A stretch of DNA of 64,000 bases, from positions 1,736,001 to 1,800,000 of the forward strand of contig NZ_CP026730.1 of assembly GCF_003369795.1 (NCBI RefSeq), read 5' to 3'. The first letter of the stretch is position 1, and each line of letters opens with the position of its first letter. The notes beneath the pieces were generated by a model. It was given only the letters and a program-made list of their open reading frames with translations, had not been told where the DNA came from and made no database searches. The position numbers were made by a program, and so were the translations under genes. This DNA is from Streptomyces sp. CB09001 (GTDB taxonomy: Bacteria; Actinomycetota; Actinomycetes; Streptomycetales; Streptomycetaceae). Positions 35,629-44,216 of this stretch are shown piece by piece.

Positions 35629-35950
35629 GGGCGCGTGCCGAGGCAACGGTGGCTGAGAACGGTCCCGCGGCAGGGACGCGCCTTGTGGCCGCCGTGCACG
35701 CCGAGGCGGCTTCCCGGTACCGCGCCGACGGATTCCCGGTGGGCCTTTCGGACCAGGGCCGTTGCACAACCGCTCGACCATCGGACTCTGCCGGTCAGCC
35801 ACCGTCAAACGTTGCGGGAGCCTTGTCGGAACGGGTGGTCAAACACTCCAGGGCCCCCACGGCCGCCGCGGTCACCGTACCCGCGGGGTCGGCGTTGCGC
35901 GGGTACCCGAGCGTCCGCATAGGCCGTGGGTGCAACCTGGCAAAGCCGGG
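35629..35950. other. Gene-free stretch between LLM gene and rnpB
   Basis: About 320 bp with no convincing ORF on either strand. The only structure recognised is the hairpin at 35877-35906, probably the end of the rnpB transcript. Confidence 0.5.
35877..35906 (-). terminator. Hairpin downstream of rnpB
   Basis: GTACCCGCG / CGCGGGTAC, 9-bp perfect stem, 12-nt loop, about 50 nt past the rnpB 3' end. No T tract, as usual in Streptomyces. Confidence 0.5.
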
Positions 35951-35956
35951 GATGGC

Positions 35957-36363
35957 GGCAGACGAGTCGGGCTGTACGCCGGGTTCTGTTCCGACGGGGC
36001 CTCGCGGTCCCGTCGGTGACGGCCATCCATCTAGGACCGGCGTTGCCACCGGCCTCCAGCGGTCTACCCGCGGACTCGGGCGGGCAGCCCTCGATCGTCC
36101 GCGCAGAAGCACCGGGGTGCTTCCTTCTTGACCTTGCTCCGGGTGGGGTTTACCTAGCTGCCCAGGTCGCCCTGGGCACTGGTGGTCTCTTACACCACCG
36201 TTTCACCCTTACCGGGGGCCGAGGCCTCCGGCGGTCTGTTTTCTGTGGCACTGTCCCGCGGGTCACCCCGGGTGGCCGTTAGCCATCACCCTGCCCTGTG
36301 GAGCCCGGACGTTCCTCGGGAAGTCCCGTGAAGGACTCCACGCGGCCGCCCGCCCGGCTCGTC
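35957..36363 (-). ncRNA. rnpB: RNase P RNA, type A (actinobacterial)
   Basis: Catalytic RNA of RNase P, which cuts 5' leaders from pre-tRNAs. On the minus strand the universally conserved blocks appear in order: GAGGAACGTCCGGGCTCC near the 5' end, ACAGAAAACAGACCGCC, GGTAAGGGTGAAACGG, the AGATGGATGGCC region, and ACAGAACCCGGC with the GCCCGACTCGTC tail. P1 is GACGAGCCGGGC (36363-36352) paired with GCCCGACTCGTC (35972-35961) with one mismatch. Size near 400 nt fits Streptomyces. Ends are placed to within a few bases. Confidence 0.95.
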
Positions 36364-36547
36364 TGCCGTGTGGACCATGGTACCCGGCGGGCCTCCCGCC
36401 CCGGACCGTCGGCCGCCGTCGCGAGGACCGGGCCGGCCAGGATCAGGGTGAAGGCGACGCCTGGAAACAGCGGGCGCGAAGGTGCCGTCAGGGATCACAT
36501 GGTCTGCCAGGAGCGCCGTCGCTGTCCGGAAGGCGAACCCGTCGCGC

Positions 36548-36578
36548 TTGACCCTGTCGCAACGTCAACGTTTCTACT
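36548..36578 (+). promoter_or_regulatory. MerR-type promoter with 19-bp spacer, leaderless
   Basis: -35 TTGACC (36548-36553) and -10 TCTACT (36573-36578) are 19 bp apart, the over-long spacing MerR-family activators correct by DNA distortion. The -10 ends 6 nt before the ATG of the MerR gene, so the transcript is leaderless and autoregulated. Confidence 0.75.
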
Positions 36579-36584
36579 GGGGCC

Positions 36585-37346
36585 ATGCGGATCGGAGAAC
36601 TCGCCGACGCCGTCGGCGTCACCACGCGGACGGTGCGGCACTACCACCATCAGGGCCTGCTGCCCGAGCCGGAGCGGCTGGCCAACGGGTACCGGACGTA
36701 CACCCTGCGGCACGTCGTCGTACTGGCCCGGATCAGGCGGCTGACCGAGCTGGGACTCGGGCTCGCGGAGGTGCGGGACGTGCTGGCTGACGACGCCGGG
36801 AAGGATCTCGCCGAGGTGCTGGAGGAGCTGGACGCGGATCTCGCGCGGCAGGAGGCGGCGATCCGGGACCGCCGGGCGCGGTTGCGGGCGCTGCTGGAGG
36901 CGGAGGGCGGGGTGCCGGCCGAGGGGCCGGTGTCGCCGGAGCTGGCGGGGCTGTTCGCCGGGATGGGGGACGTGTCCGGTTCGCCGATGGCGCTGCGGGA
37001 CCGGGAGATGCTGGCGTTCATGGAGGGCGCGGTGGGACCGGAGGAGCGGGAGGGGATGCTGACCACGCTGCGCGGTGCGTTCGAGTCGCCGGAGGCGGTG
37101 GCACGCGCCCACCAGGCGTACGCCCTGCTGGACGAGCTGGCGGACGCCGGAGCCGACGATCCCCGGGTGGCCGGGGCCGCGCGGGCGCTCGCCGACTGCA
37201 TCCCGGCGGAGCTGCTGCCCGCGGAGGGCGTCGATCTCGATTCCGACCACGGCGTCCTGCGCGCCATGTACGCCGACTTCGCGCCGGGGCAGGCGGAGGC
37301 GGTGCGGCAGGCGCTCGCCATCGTGTCGCAGGAGCGGCGGTCATGA
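36585..37346 (+). CDS. MerR family transcriptional regulator
   Basis: 253 residues. N-terminal winged [32 protein letters not shown], followed by [21 protein letters not shown] and a coiled dimerisation helix (about 78-108). The C-terminal 140 residues form a helical domain without the Cys cluster of metal sensors or a TipAS/GyrI signature, so the ligand is unknown. It sits at a 19-bp-spacer promoter and overlaps the next gene by 4 nt (ATGA), so the membrane protein downstream is the likely co-regulated partner. Confidence 0.92.
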   Translation: MRIGELADAVGVTTRTVRHYHHQGLLPEPERLANGYRTYTLRHVVVLARIRRLTELGLGLAEVRDVLADDAGKDLAEVLEELDADLARQEAAIRDRRARLRALLEAEGGVPAEGPVSPELAGLFAGMGDVSGSPMALRDREMLAFMEGAVGPEEREGMLTTLRGAFESPEAVARAHQAYALLDELADAGADDPRVAGAARALADCIPAELLPAEGVDLDSDHGVLRAMYADFAPGQAEAVRQALAIVSQERRS

Positions 37347-37969
37347 CGGGCCCGGGTCCTGGCCCCTCCCTCGTCGCGCTCCCGCACCTCCTGATCCGGC
37401 ACGAGCTGCGGCTGCTGGCCAGCCTGTGGCTGTGGGCGGTCCGGCGGACCCACGGCGCGGTGGCCGGCGGGACCGTCTTCGGGTACGCGCGGGGGCAGGG
37501 CGCGATGATGTCCGGGTTCGCGTTCGTGTGTGCCGTCGAGTCCGTGATGATGTCGGTGCTGCTGCGGGACTGGCCCACGGTGCACCACGTGGTGCTGGTC
37601 CTGGACGTGTACACGGTCGTGATCGTGGTCGGACTGCACGCCGCCTCCGTGGTCCGCCCGCACGTCCTGGACCCGGCCGCCGGCACGCTGCGGATCCGCC
37701 GTGCCGTCCACGTCGACGTACGGATACCGCTGGAGCGGATCGCCTCCGTCCGGCGCGAGCTGCGCACGACGCACGAGCCTGCCGACGGGGAACTCGCCCT
37801 CGCCGTGGGGTCCCAGACCTCCGTCACCGTCGAGCTCGCCGAGCCCGTCACCCACGTCTCCTTCTTCGGGCGCCGGCGCGAGGTGCGCGTGGTGCGGTGT
37901 CACGCCGACGATCCCGGGGCGCTGGTACGGGCCGTCGAGCGGGCGCGGGCGGGGGACGCCGTACCCTGA
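37343..37969 (+). CDS. Membrane protein with PH-like C-terminal domain, unknown function
   Basis: 208 residues. N-terminal cytoplasmic helix with [10 protein letters not shown], two hydrophobic segments (about 52-72 and 82-104), then a beta-rich domain of about 90 residues ([31 protein letters not shown]), the pattern seen in bacterial PH-like membrane proteins. Coupled to the MerR gene by ATGA overlap. No known family is certain. Confidence 0.75.
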   Translation: MTGPGPGPSLVALPHLLIRHELRLLASLWLWAVRRTHGAVAGGTVFGYARGQGAMMSGFAFVCAVESVMMSVLLRDWPTVHHVVLVLDVYTVVIVVGLHAASVVRPHVLDPAAGTLRIRRAVHVDVRIPLERIASVRRELRTTHEPADGELALAVGSQTSVTVELAEPVTHVSFFGRRREVRVVRCHADDPGALVRAVERARAGDAVP

Positions 37970-38008
37970 CCGGGGGCTGGGGAGCCGGCTCGATGCGAAG
38001 GAGTACGT

Positions 38009-38791
38009 GTGCTTGTCCTGCTGCCGCCGTCCGAGGGGAAGGCCGCGTCCGGCCGGGGTGCCCCGCTGAAGACCGGGTCGCTGTCCCTGCCGGGGCTCAC
38101 CGCGGCCCGGGAGGCCGTCCTCGGCGAGCTGGTGGAGCTGTGCGCGGGCGACGCGGAGAAGGCGCGCGAGGTGCTCGGGCTGAGCGAGGGGCTGCGCGGC
38201 GAGGTCGCCAAGAACGTGGAGCTGCTGACGGCGGGTGCGCGTCCGGCCGGGGAGATCTACACCGGTGTGCTGTACGACGCGCTGGACCTGGCCTCGCTGG
38301 ACGCCGCCGCCAAGCGGCGGGCGGCCAGGTCGCTGCTGGTGTTCTCGGGACTGTGGGGTGCCGTGCGGGTGACCGACCGGATCCCGTCCTACCGGTGCTC
38401 GATGGGCGTGAGGCTGCCCGGTCTCGGGGCGCTGGGCGCGCACTGGCGGGCGCCGATGGCCGAGGTGCTGCCGGAGGCGGCCGGGGGCGGGCTGGTGCTC
38501 GACCTGCGGTCGGCGGCGTACGCGGCGGCGTGGAAGCCGACGGGCGAGGTCGCCCCGCGGACGGCGACCGTGCGGGTGCTGCACGCGCCGACCCGGAAGG
38601 TGGTCAGCCACTTCAACAAGGCGACCAAGGGGCGCATCGTACGGAGTCTGCTGGCGTCCGGGACCGCGCCCGAGGGCCCGGCGGAGCTGGTGGAGGCGCT
38701 GCGGGACCTGGGGTACGAGGTGGAGGCGGAGGCGCCCGCGAGGGCCGGGCGGCCGTGGTCGCTGGACGTACTCGTGCACGAGGTCCACTGA
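38009..38791 (+). CDS. yaaA: YaaA family (UPF0246) peroxide-stress protein
   Basis: 260 residues. Family opening [15 protein letters not shown] (conserved PSEGK), the [28 protein letters not shown] block, and [12 protein letters not shown] near the C-terminus. In E. coli YaaA lowers free iron during H2O2 stress and binds DNA; the mechanism in actinobacteria is unstudied. GTG 38009 has AAGGAG at 5 nt. Stand-alone transcript. Confidence 0.9.
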   Translation: MLVLLPPSEGKAASGRGAPLKTGSLSLPGLTAAREAVLGELVELCAGDAEKAREVLGLSEGLRGEVAKNVELLTAGARPAGEIYTGVLYDALDLASLDAAAKRRAARSLLVFSGLWGAVRVTDRIPSYRCSMGVRLPGLGALGAHWRAPMAEVLPEAAGGGLVLDLRSAAYAAAWKPTGEVAPRTATVRVLHAPTRKVVSHFNKATKGRIVRSLLASGTAPEGPAELVEALRDLGYEVEAEAPARAGRPWSLDVLVHEVH

Positions 38792-38805
38792 ACCGTCGCC
38801 CACAG

Positions 38806-38826
38806 TCGTTGCGTCTGCTGCAACGA
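38806..38826. promoter_or_regulatory. TCGTTGC-N7-GCAACGA palindrome before KDPG aldolase
   Basis: Perfect 7-bp arms with a 7-nt centre, 39 nt before the aldolase ATG, with another TTGCA just downstream. It fits a LacI/GntR-type operator, or less likely the terminator of yaaA. Confidence 0.5.
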
Positions 38827-38864
38827 TGATTGCAGGGAGTGCGTTTCGGCGGCACGATGAGGGC

Positions 38865-39527
38865 ATGAGTTCTCCGCTGCCCTCCTCCCCCGCCGCCGCC
38901 TCGGTGCTGGATCTCGCGCCCGTCGTGCCCGTCGTGGTCGTCGACGACCTCGCCGACGCCGTGCCGCTCGCCAAGGCGCTCGTCGCCGGCGGGCTGCCCG
39001 CGATCGAGGTGACGCTGCGGACGCCGGTCGCCCTCGACGCGATCCGGGCGATCGCCGCCGAGGTGCCCGGCGCGGTGGTCGGGGCGGGCACGGTCGTCAC
39101 GGCGGGGCAGGTCGCGGAGGTGGTGGCGGCCGGAGCACGGTTCCTGGTCAGCCCGGGGTGGACGGACGCGCTGCTGGAGGCGATGCGGACGTCCGGGGTG
39201 CCGTTCCTGCCGGGGGTGTCGACCACGTCCGAGGTGGTGGCGCTGCTGGAGCGCGGGGTGCGGGAGATGAAGTTCTTCCCGGCCGAGGCCGCGGGCGGCA
39301 CCGCCTATCTCAAGGCGCTCGCCGCGCCGTTGCCCCAGGCGCGCTTCTGCCCGACCGGCGGCATCACCCCGGCCTCCGCGCCGAAGTACCTGGCGCTGCC
39401 CAACGTCGGCTGCGTCGGGGGCAGTTGGATGCTGCCCAAGGACGCGGTGAGCGGCCGGGACTGGGGGCGCGTGGCGGCGCTGGCCCGCGAGGCGGCCGGA
39501 CTCAGCGCAGGTGGGACGTCTCGTTGA
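38865..39527 (+). CDS. eda: 2-dehydro-3-deoxy-phosphogluconate (KDPG/KHG) aldolase
   Basis: Splits KDPG into pyruvate and glyceraldehyde-3-phosphate (Entner-Doudoroff or hexuronate catabolism). 220 residues. Class I aldolase barrel with E48 and R52 (AIEVTLRTP), the GAGTV and SPGWTD segments, Schiff-base K136 ([12 protein letters not shown]) and phosphate loop PTGGI. ATG 38865. No kdgK, dehydratase or transporter is adjacent, so it is an isolated aldolase gene. Its 3' end overlaps the RNase H gene by 26 nt, tail to tail. Confidence 0.94.
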   Translation: MSSPLPSSPAAASVLDLAPVVPVVVVDDLADAVPLAKALVAGGLPAIEVTLRTPVALDAIRAIAAEVPGAVVGAGTVVTAGQVAEVVAAGARFLVSPGWTDALLEAMRTSGVPFLPGVSTTSEVVALLERGVREMKFFPAEAAGGTAYLKALAAPLPQARFCPTGGITPASAPKYLALPNVGCVGGSWMLPKDAVSGRDWGRVAALAREAAGLSAGGTSR

Positions 39528-40986
39528 ACAGGCGCACGCTGGCGCCGCCGTCCGCGTAGTACGCCACCGCCGACAGCGACGCCGCCGACAGTTCCATCCG
39601 GAACAGCGACTCGGGCGGGGCGCCCAGGGCGAGGCGCACGAACGTCTTGATCGGCGTGACGTGGGAGACCAGCAGCACCGTGCGGCCCGCATACGCCGCG
39701 ACGAGCCTGTCGCGGGTGGCGGCGATCCGGGCGCCGGTGGCCGCGAAACTCTCGCCGCCGCCGGTCGGTTCCGCGTCCGGGGAGGCCAGCCAGGCGTCCA
39801 GGTCCGCGGGGTGGCGCTCGCGCACCTCGCCGAAGGTGAGTCCCTCCCACGCGCCGAAGTCGGTCTCGCGCAGCCCCTCCTCGACCGTCACCTCCAGACC
39901 CAGGCGGGCGGCGACGATGCCGGCGGTCTCCCGGGTGCGGGCCAGGGGCGAGGCGACGATCGCCTCGATCGTGCCGCGCCGGGCCAGGCTCTCGGCGACC
40001 CGCTCGGCCTGCTCGCGGCCGACGGGCGACAGGGCCGGATCGCTGCCGCCGCTCCCGGAGAACCGCTTCTGCGGGGTGAGCGGCGTCTCCCCGTGCCGCA
40101 GGAGGACGAAGGTGGCTGGGGCACCCATGTCGGGCGCTCCCCAGCCGGGCGAGGCCACGGTCTTCGCCGCCCGCACGTCGGCCGCCGCCGAGGCCTCGGC
40201 GGCACGGGACACCGCGCTCGCGCCCCCGGCCCGGGCCGCCCGCGCGACCCGCTCACCCGCGGCCGCAGGCTCATCGCCGGCGGCGGCCTCCCCACGGCCA
40301 CCGTCTTCGGTACCGGCAGGCGCGACGATCGCCCCGCCCCCACGGCGGGCCCCTGCCGCACGACCGGTGCCGGCGGCCCGCCCCGGCACGACTGACTCCG
40401 ACCCGGCCCCGGCCGCCCGCGCCAGACGCTCACCCGCGGCCGCAGGCGCATCGCCGGCGGCGGCCTGCGTCCCGGTGCCGGGACCGGCGGTGCGGCCGTC
40501 CGCGGCGGCCGCGTCCAGCTCCGCCGTCGACTCGGACGGCGACCAGCGTTCGCCGCGGGCGCCCGCGTCCATCGCCTCGTTGGCCAGGCGGTCGGCGTGC
40601 TTGTTCTGCGCGCGGGGGATCCACTCGTAGGTCACGCGGCCGGGCGGGAAGACGCGGGCCGCCTCCGCCGCCAGCGGCTTCATGTCGGGGTGCTTGATCT
40701 TCCAGCGCCCCGACATCTGCTCGACGACGAGTTTGGAGTCCATGCGGACGTGCACGGTGGCGTCCGGGTCCAGTGCCGCGGCCGCGCGCAGGCCGGCCAG
40801 CAGACCCCGGTACTCGGCCACGTTGTTCGTGACGACGCCGAGGTACTCGGCGGCCTCCACCAGGGCCTCTCCCGTCGCCGGGTCGAGGACCACCGCGCCG
40901 TAGCCCGCGGGCCCCGGGTTGCCCCGCGACCCGCCGTCGGCCTCGACGACGAACTCCCGCGCGGAACGCGGCGCCTGGTCAGCCAC
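39502..40986 (-). CDS. Bifunctional RNase HI / histidine (alpha-ribazole-type) phosphatase
   Basis: 494 residues, the actinobacterial fusion known from M. tuberculosis Rv2228c. Residues 1-140: RNase HI with acidic residues D17 (ADGGSRGNPG), E58 (AEYRG), D83 (MDSKL) and D132 (KHADRLAN). Residues about 290-494: histidine phosphatase with LLRHGET (H298) and LLVSHVTPI. Between them an Ala-rich linker of about 145 residues contains two near-identical 21-residue blocks (175-195 and 234-254). The CobC-like half could serve cobalamin synthesis. Last gene of the NIF3-zinc ribbon-RNase H operon. Confidence 0.93.
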   Translation of the reverse strand: MADQAPRSAREFVVEADGGSRGNPGPAGYGAVVLDPATGEALVEAAEYLGVVTNNVAEYRGLLAGLRAAAALDPDATVHVRMDSKLVVEQMSGRWKIKHPDMKPLAAEAARVFPPGRVTYEWIPRAQNKHADRLANEAMDAGARGERWSPSESTAELDAAAADGRTAGPGTGTQAAAGDAPAAAGERLARAAGAGSESVVPGRAAGTGRAAGARRGGGAIVAPAGTEDGGRGEAAAGDEPAAAGERVARAARAGGASAVSRAAEASAAADVRAAKTVASPGWGAPDMGAPATFVLLRHGETPLTPQKRFSGSGGSDPALSPVGREQAERVAESLARRGTIEAIVASPLARTRETAGIVAARLGLEVTVEEGLRETDFGAWEGLTFGEVRERHPADLDAWLASPDAEPTGGGESFAATGARIAATRDRLVAAYAGRTVLLVSHVTPIKTFVRLALGAPPESLFRMELSAASLSAVAYYADGGASVRLFNETSHLR

Positions 40987-40996
40987 CGGACCGCCC

Positions 40997-41740
40997 CTAC
41001 AGCCCGGAGTCGGCCGTACGCACCAGGATGCGGCGGCAGTTCTCGCAGCGTACGACCGTGTCGGGCGCCGAGGAGCGGATCTCGCTCAGCTCGGTGATGG
41101 CCAGCTCCTGGCGGCACCCCTGGCAGCTGCGCTGGTACAGCTTGGCCGCGCCGACGCCGCCCTGCTGCTCGCGCAGCTTGTCGTAGAGCTTCAGCAGGTC
41201 CTCGGGGACGGAGCCCGCGATGACCTCGCGCTCCTTGGTCACCGAGGACACCTCGCCGTCCAGCTCCTCGACGGCCGCGTCCCGGCGCGCGGTGGCGTCG
41301 TCGATCTTGCCCTGGACCGCGCCGACCCGCTCGGTCAGCTCGGCGACCCGCTCCTGCGCGGACTCGCGGCGCTCCATCACCTCCAGGACGACGTCCTCGA
41401 GGTCGCCCTGGCGCTTGGCGAGGGAGGCGATCTCGCGCTGGAGGTTCTCCAGGTCCTTCGGGGAGGTGACGGCGCCGGAGTCCAGGCGCTGCTGGTCGCG
41501 GCCGGCGCGCTGGCGCACCTGGTCGACGTCCTGCTCGGCCTTCGTCTGCTCGCGGGCGCAGTCGCTCTCCTCGGTCTGCGCGGCCACGAGCAGGTCGCGC
41601 AGCTGGGTGTGGTCCTTGGTCAGCGACTCGATCTCGGCGTGCTCGGGCAGGGACCGGCGCTTGTGCGCGAGCTGCTGGAGCCGCGTGTCGAGGCCCTGGA
41701 CGTCGAGGAGTCGGATCTGGTCGGCGGGCGCGGCTTTCAG
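40997..41740 (-). CDS. Coiled-coil protein with C-terminal C4 zinc ribbon, apparent CTG start
   Basis: 247 residues. About 10-180 is a long antiparallel coiled coil. The C-terminus has CQGC...RCENCRRILV, a C4 zinc ribbon, as in the CdsZ/CT398 family. The N-terminal KAAPADQIRLLDVQGLDTR is conserved in this family, but no ATG, GTG or TTG precedes it. The only candidate is CTG at 41740, with GGGAG 7 nt upstream, overlapping the NIF3 stop in AACTGA. Starting at the internal GTG 41587 would lose 51 residues of the coil. Middle gene of a three-gene operon. Confidence 0.88.
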   Translation of the reverse strand: MKAAPADQIRLLDVQGLDTRLQQLAHKRRSLPEHAEIESLTKDHTQLRDLLVAAQTEESDCAREQTKAEQDVDQVRQRAGRDQQRLDSGAVTSPKDLENLQREIASLAKRQGDLEDVVLEVMERRESAQERVAELTERVGAVQGKIDDATARRDAAVEELDGEVSSVTKEREVIAGSVPEDLLKLYDKLREQQGGVGAAKLYQRSCQGCRQELAITELSEIRSSAPDTVVRCENCRRILVRTADSGL

Positions 41741-42606
41741 TTGGGGGCTCCCATTGCGCTAGAGGTCGGGGCGGACGCCACGTGGGCGGTCCAGGGGTCG
41801 GTGACCGTCTTCGAGACGTGGACCCTGAGGTCCCAGCCGTTGCGGTCGGAGATCTCGTCGAGCTGGGCGGCGCCCAGCTCGCACCAGGGCCACTCGGTGG
41901 CCCAGTGCGCCGCGTCGAGCAGCGCGAGGGGACGACGGGCCGCGCGGTCCGCGGAGAACTCGGAGGCGGGGTGGTGGCGCAGGTCCGCGGTGAGGAAGGC
42001 GTCGACACCGGCCGCCCGCACGTGGTCGAAGAGGCTGTCGCCGGAGCCGCCGCTGACGGCGACGGTGCGCACGGTCGCCTCCGGGTCGCCGGCGACGCGG
42101 ATGCCCTGCGCCGTGGCGGGCAGCCGCTCGGCGGCGCGGGCGGCCAGCTCGCGGACGGTCAGGGGGTGCGTCAGCTCGCACACCCGGCCCAGGCCCCGGC
42201 GCCCCTCGGGGTCGCCCGGGTCCGGTACCAGGGGCCCTACGACGTTCAGGTCGAGGGCACCGGCCAGCGCGTCGGAGACGCCCGGGTCGGCGGTGTCGGC
42301 ATTGGTGTGGGCGACGTGCAGGGCGATGTCGTTCTTGATGAGCGTGTGCACCACGCGGCCCTTGAAGGTGGACGCCGCGACCGTCGTCGTCCCGCGCAGA
42401 TACAGCGGGTGGTGGGTGACGAGCAGGTCGGCGCCGAGCTTCACGGCCTCGTCGACGGTCTCCTGGACGGGGTCCACCGCGAACAGGACGCGGGAGACGT
42501 CCTGGTCGGGCTCGCCCACGACGGTGCCGACCGCGTCCCAGGCCTCGGCCCGCTCGGCGGGCCACAGGTTGTCCAGCGCGGCGATGACTTCTGACAGACG
42601 GGGCAC
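41737..42606 (-). CDS. NIF3/YbgI-type dinuclear metal-centre protein (GTP cyclohydrolase I type 2-like)
   Basis: 289 residues from GTG 42606 (PRLSEVIAALDNLWP); the upstream extension is Gly/Glu-rich and unlikely. Metal motifs are LLVTHHPLYL, HVAHTNADTA, and DAAHWATEW near the end. The family hydrolyses nucleotides in some members; its cellular role is unsettled. First gene of the operon with the zinc ribbon and RNase H genes, an arrangement conserved in actinobacteria. Confidence 0.92.
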   Translation of the reverse strand: MPRLSEVIAALDNLWPAERAEAWDAVGTVVGEPDQDVSRVLFAVDPVQETVDEAVKLGADLLVTHHPLYLRGTTTVAASTFKGRVVHTLIKNDIALHVAHTNADTADPGVSDALAGALDLNVVGPLVPDPGDPEGRRGLGRVCELTHPLTVRELAARAAERLPATAQGIRVAGDPEATVRTVAVSGGSGDSLFDHVRAAGVDAFLTADLRHHPASEFSADRAARRPLALLDAAHWATEWPWCELGAAQLDEISDRNGWDLRVHVSKTVTDPWTAHVASAPTSSAMGAPN

Positions 42607-42651
42607 GCGTGCAAGGCTACCTGGAGGTTCTGCGCCGTTGTACCCGCGGAC

Positions 42652-42688
42652 ACCCTCCCCGCCGCCCTCCCCGCCGCCCTCCCCGCCC
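42652..42688. repeat. 12-bp tandem repeat CCCTCCCCGCCG, three copies
   Basis: In the divergent promoter region of the NIF3 gene, flanked by CCGCGG on both sides. Polypyrimidine-rich; may form unusual structure. Not coding. Confidence 0.75.
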
Positions 42689-42838
42689 GCGGCTCCGACC
42701 GGCCGGTCCGGCGCAGCACACACCGTGCCCTTCCCTCAGGCGAATCGTTCCTGTGACACACGTATGTGTGATGAGGGCCGCTCCGGTCCCCCGCCCGTGC
42801 GTACGAAAACTAGCTTCGTCGCCGGAGGTGACCGAACG

Positions 42839-44119
42839 ATGACGGCCTGTGCGATCGAGCCCTCGGCGGACCCCGGTAACAGTGGGGCCCCGCGGGCGGG
42901 CTGCAGCATCACCGCGGCGGGTGCCTACGGCGCGCGTCTCGCCCGGAGCGGGCAGGACGGCGACTCCTGGTACCCGGAGCGCTGGACCCTGGACGGCCCC
43001 GAGCCGTACGCGGTGCCGCTGCCGGGCAACCAGCCCGAGGAGGCGGGCACCGAGGTGCAGCCGATGGGCGACGGGCGGGTCCTGGTCCATCGCGTCGCCG
43101 CCGGCCGGCACGTCTTCGCGCTGCTGTACCCGACCGGGCCCGGCACCGGCGAGCTGCCGCTCGGCGCGGTCGAGAACCCGCCGGACGGCGCCGGGCTGCG
43201 GTTGCTGCCGCCGGCCCCGGGCGGCGAGCGGGCGTACGCCCTCGCGGCCGGTCCGCGTTCGACGGTGCTCTGGGAGGTGGCGGGCGGCGCCTTCGGCCCG
43301 GAGCGGGTGGTGGAGATCCCCGGCCGCTGCTCGGGCGGGGTCTGGCTGGACCGCGCCGGCCGGATGCTGGCGGTGGACCGGGAGACCGGCGGGCGCACCA
43401 AGGCGGTCGTGCTGGACCTGGAGCGGGGCGGCGAGGTCTCGCCGCTGCTGCAGATCGCCGCCGACAGCGACGACCGGCTCCTGCTGGCCGACCCCGACAG
43501 CGGGCTGGTGCTGATCGGCTCGGACGCCCCCTCGCCGGGGCGGGAGCGGCTCGGCTGGGGTGTCCTCGGCAGCACGCTGCCGGTGCGCTTCCCGGAGTGC
43601 CTGCGCATGCCGGACTGCGTCGTGACGCCGTTCGCGATCCAGCCGGGGCAGGTGCTGACCCCGGAACGCTGCGCGGTGGCCCTGCGGGTGGACGGCGCGT
43701 TCGGCAGCTGGGTCGGAGTGTGGCGGCCCGCCGAACGGCAGGTGCGGCATCTCCCCGCGCCCGAGGGCTGGTTGACGGGCGCCGGGCTGTGGACCCCGGA
43801 CGGGGAACTGCGGCTGCCCTGCTCCACACCGCAGTCGCCGTGCGGCGTGGCCCGGCTGGCCGTACCCGACGCGGGGGACACGGGAACCAGGGCGACCGTG
43901 GAGGACCCCGAGGGCCCCGAGGGCCCTGAGGACGCGGAGGACGCGGAGGACGCGGAGGACGCGGAGGACGCGGAGGGCCCGGGGAATGCGGAGGAATCGG
44001 CTCCGGACGAGTCCGGCGGCCCCGGCGGGACGGACCCGTCGACGCGCGCTTCCACACCCGCTCGGCCTTGCCCCGTACCCCTGCAACAGGCCCCGCTGGC
44101 ACGGCTTGTAACGAAGTAG
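42839..44119 (+). CDS. Beta-propeller-like hypothetical protein with acidic repeat tail
   Basis: 426 residues. Residues about 20-350 are repeated beta-hairpin blades (GRVLVHRVAAGRHVFALLYP, STVLWEVAGG, GGVWLDRAGRMLAVDRETGG), a propeller-like pattern with no identified family. Residues about 364-380 form an (Glu-Asp-Ala)5 run from a 9-bp DNA repeat, then a disordered Ser/Pro tail. No signal peptide, so probably cytoplasmic. ATG has GGAGGTGA 8 nt upstream. A TGTGACACACGTATGTGTG inverted repeat lies about 90 nt upstream. Confidence 0.8.
   Translation: MTACAIEPSADPGNSGAPRAGCSITAAGAYGARLARSGQDGDSWYPERWTLDGPEPYAVPLPGNQPEEAGTEVQPMGDGRVLVHRVAAGRHVFALLYPTGPGTGELPLGAVENPPDGAGLRLLPPAPGGERAYALAAGPRSTVLWEVAGGAFGPERVVEIPGRCSGGVWLDRAGRMLAVDRETGGRTKAVVLDLERGGEVSPLLQIAADSDDRLLLADPDSGLVLIGSDAPSPGRERLGWGVLGSTLPVRFPECLRMPDCVVTPFAIQPGQVLTPERCAVALRVDGAFGSWVGVWRPAERQVRHLPAPEGWLTGAGLWTPDGELRLPCSTPQSPCGVARLAVPDAGDTGTRATVEDPEGPEGPEDAEDAEDAEDAEDAEGPGNAEESAPDESGGPGGTDPSTRASTPARPCPVPLQQAPLARLVTK
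43928..43975. repeat. 9-bp tandem repeat GAGGACGCG, five copies
   Basis: In frame, coding Glu-Asp-Ala. Perfect copies imply recent expansion; the length may vary between strains without frameshift. Confidence 0.9.
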
Positions 44120-44216
44120 TGCCGGTTGGCGTGGCCGCCTGGATTCGGACCGAGGTGTGCCGGTTAAACTCGCCCGGTTGTAGGAAAGATCATGTTGACG
44201 GGGTGAATTCCTTCCG

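Noticed and set aside
35795-36112. Minus-strand ORF within and after rnpB
   Set aside because: It overlaps the RNase P RNA; the coding appearance is incidental.
40919-42838. Plus-strand frame opposite the RNase H, zinc-ribbon and NIF3 genes
   Set aside because: Antisense of three well-supported genes. The genuine plus-strand gene starts at 42839 with its own SD.
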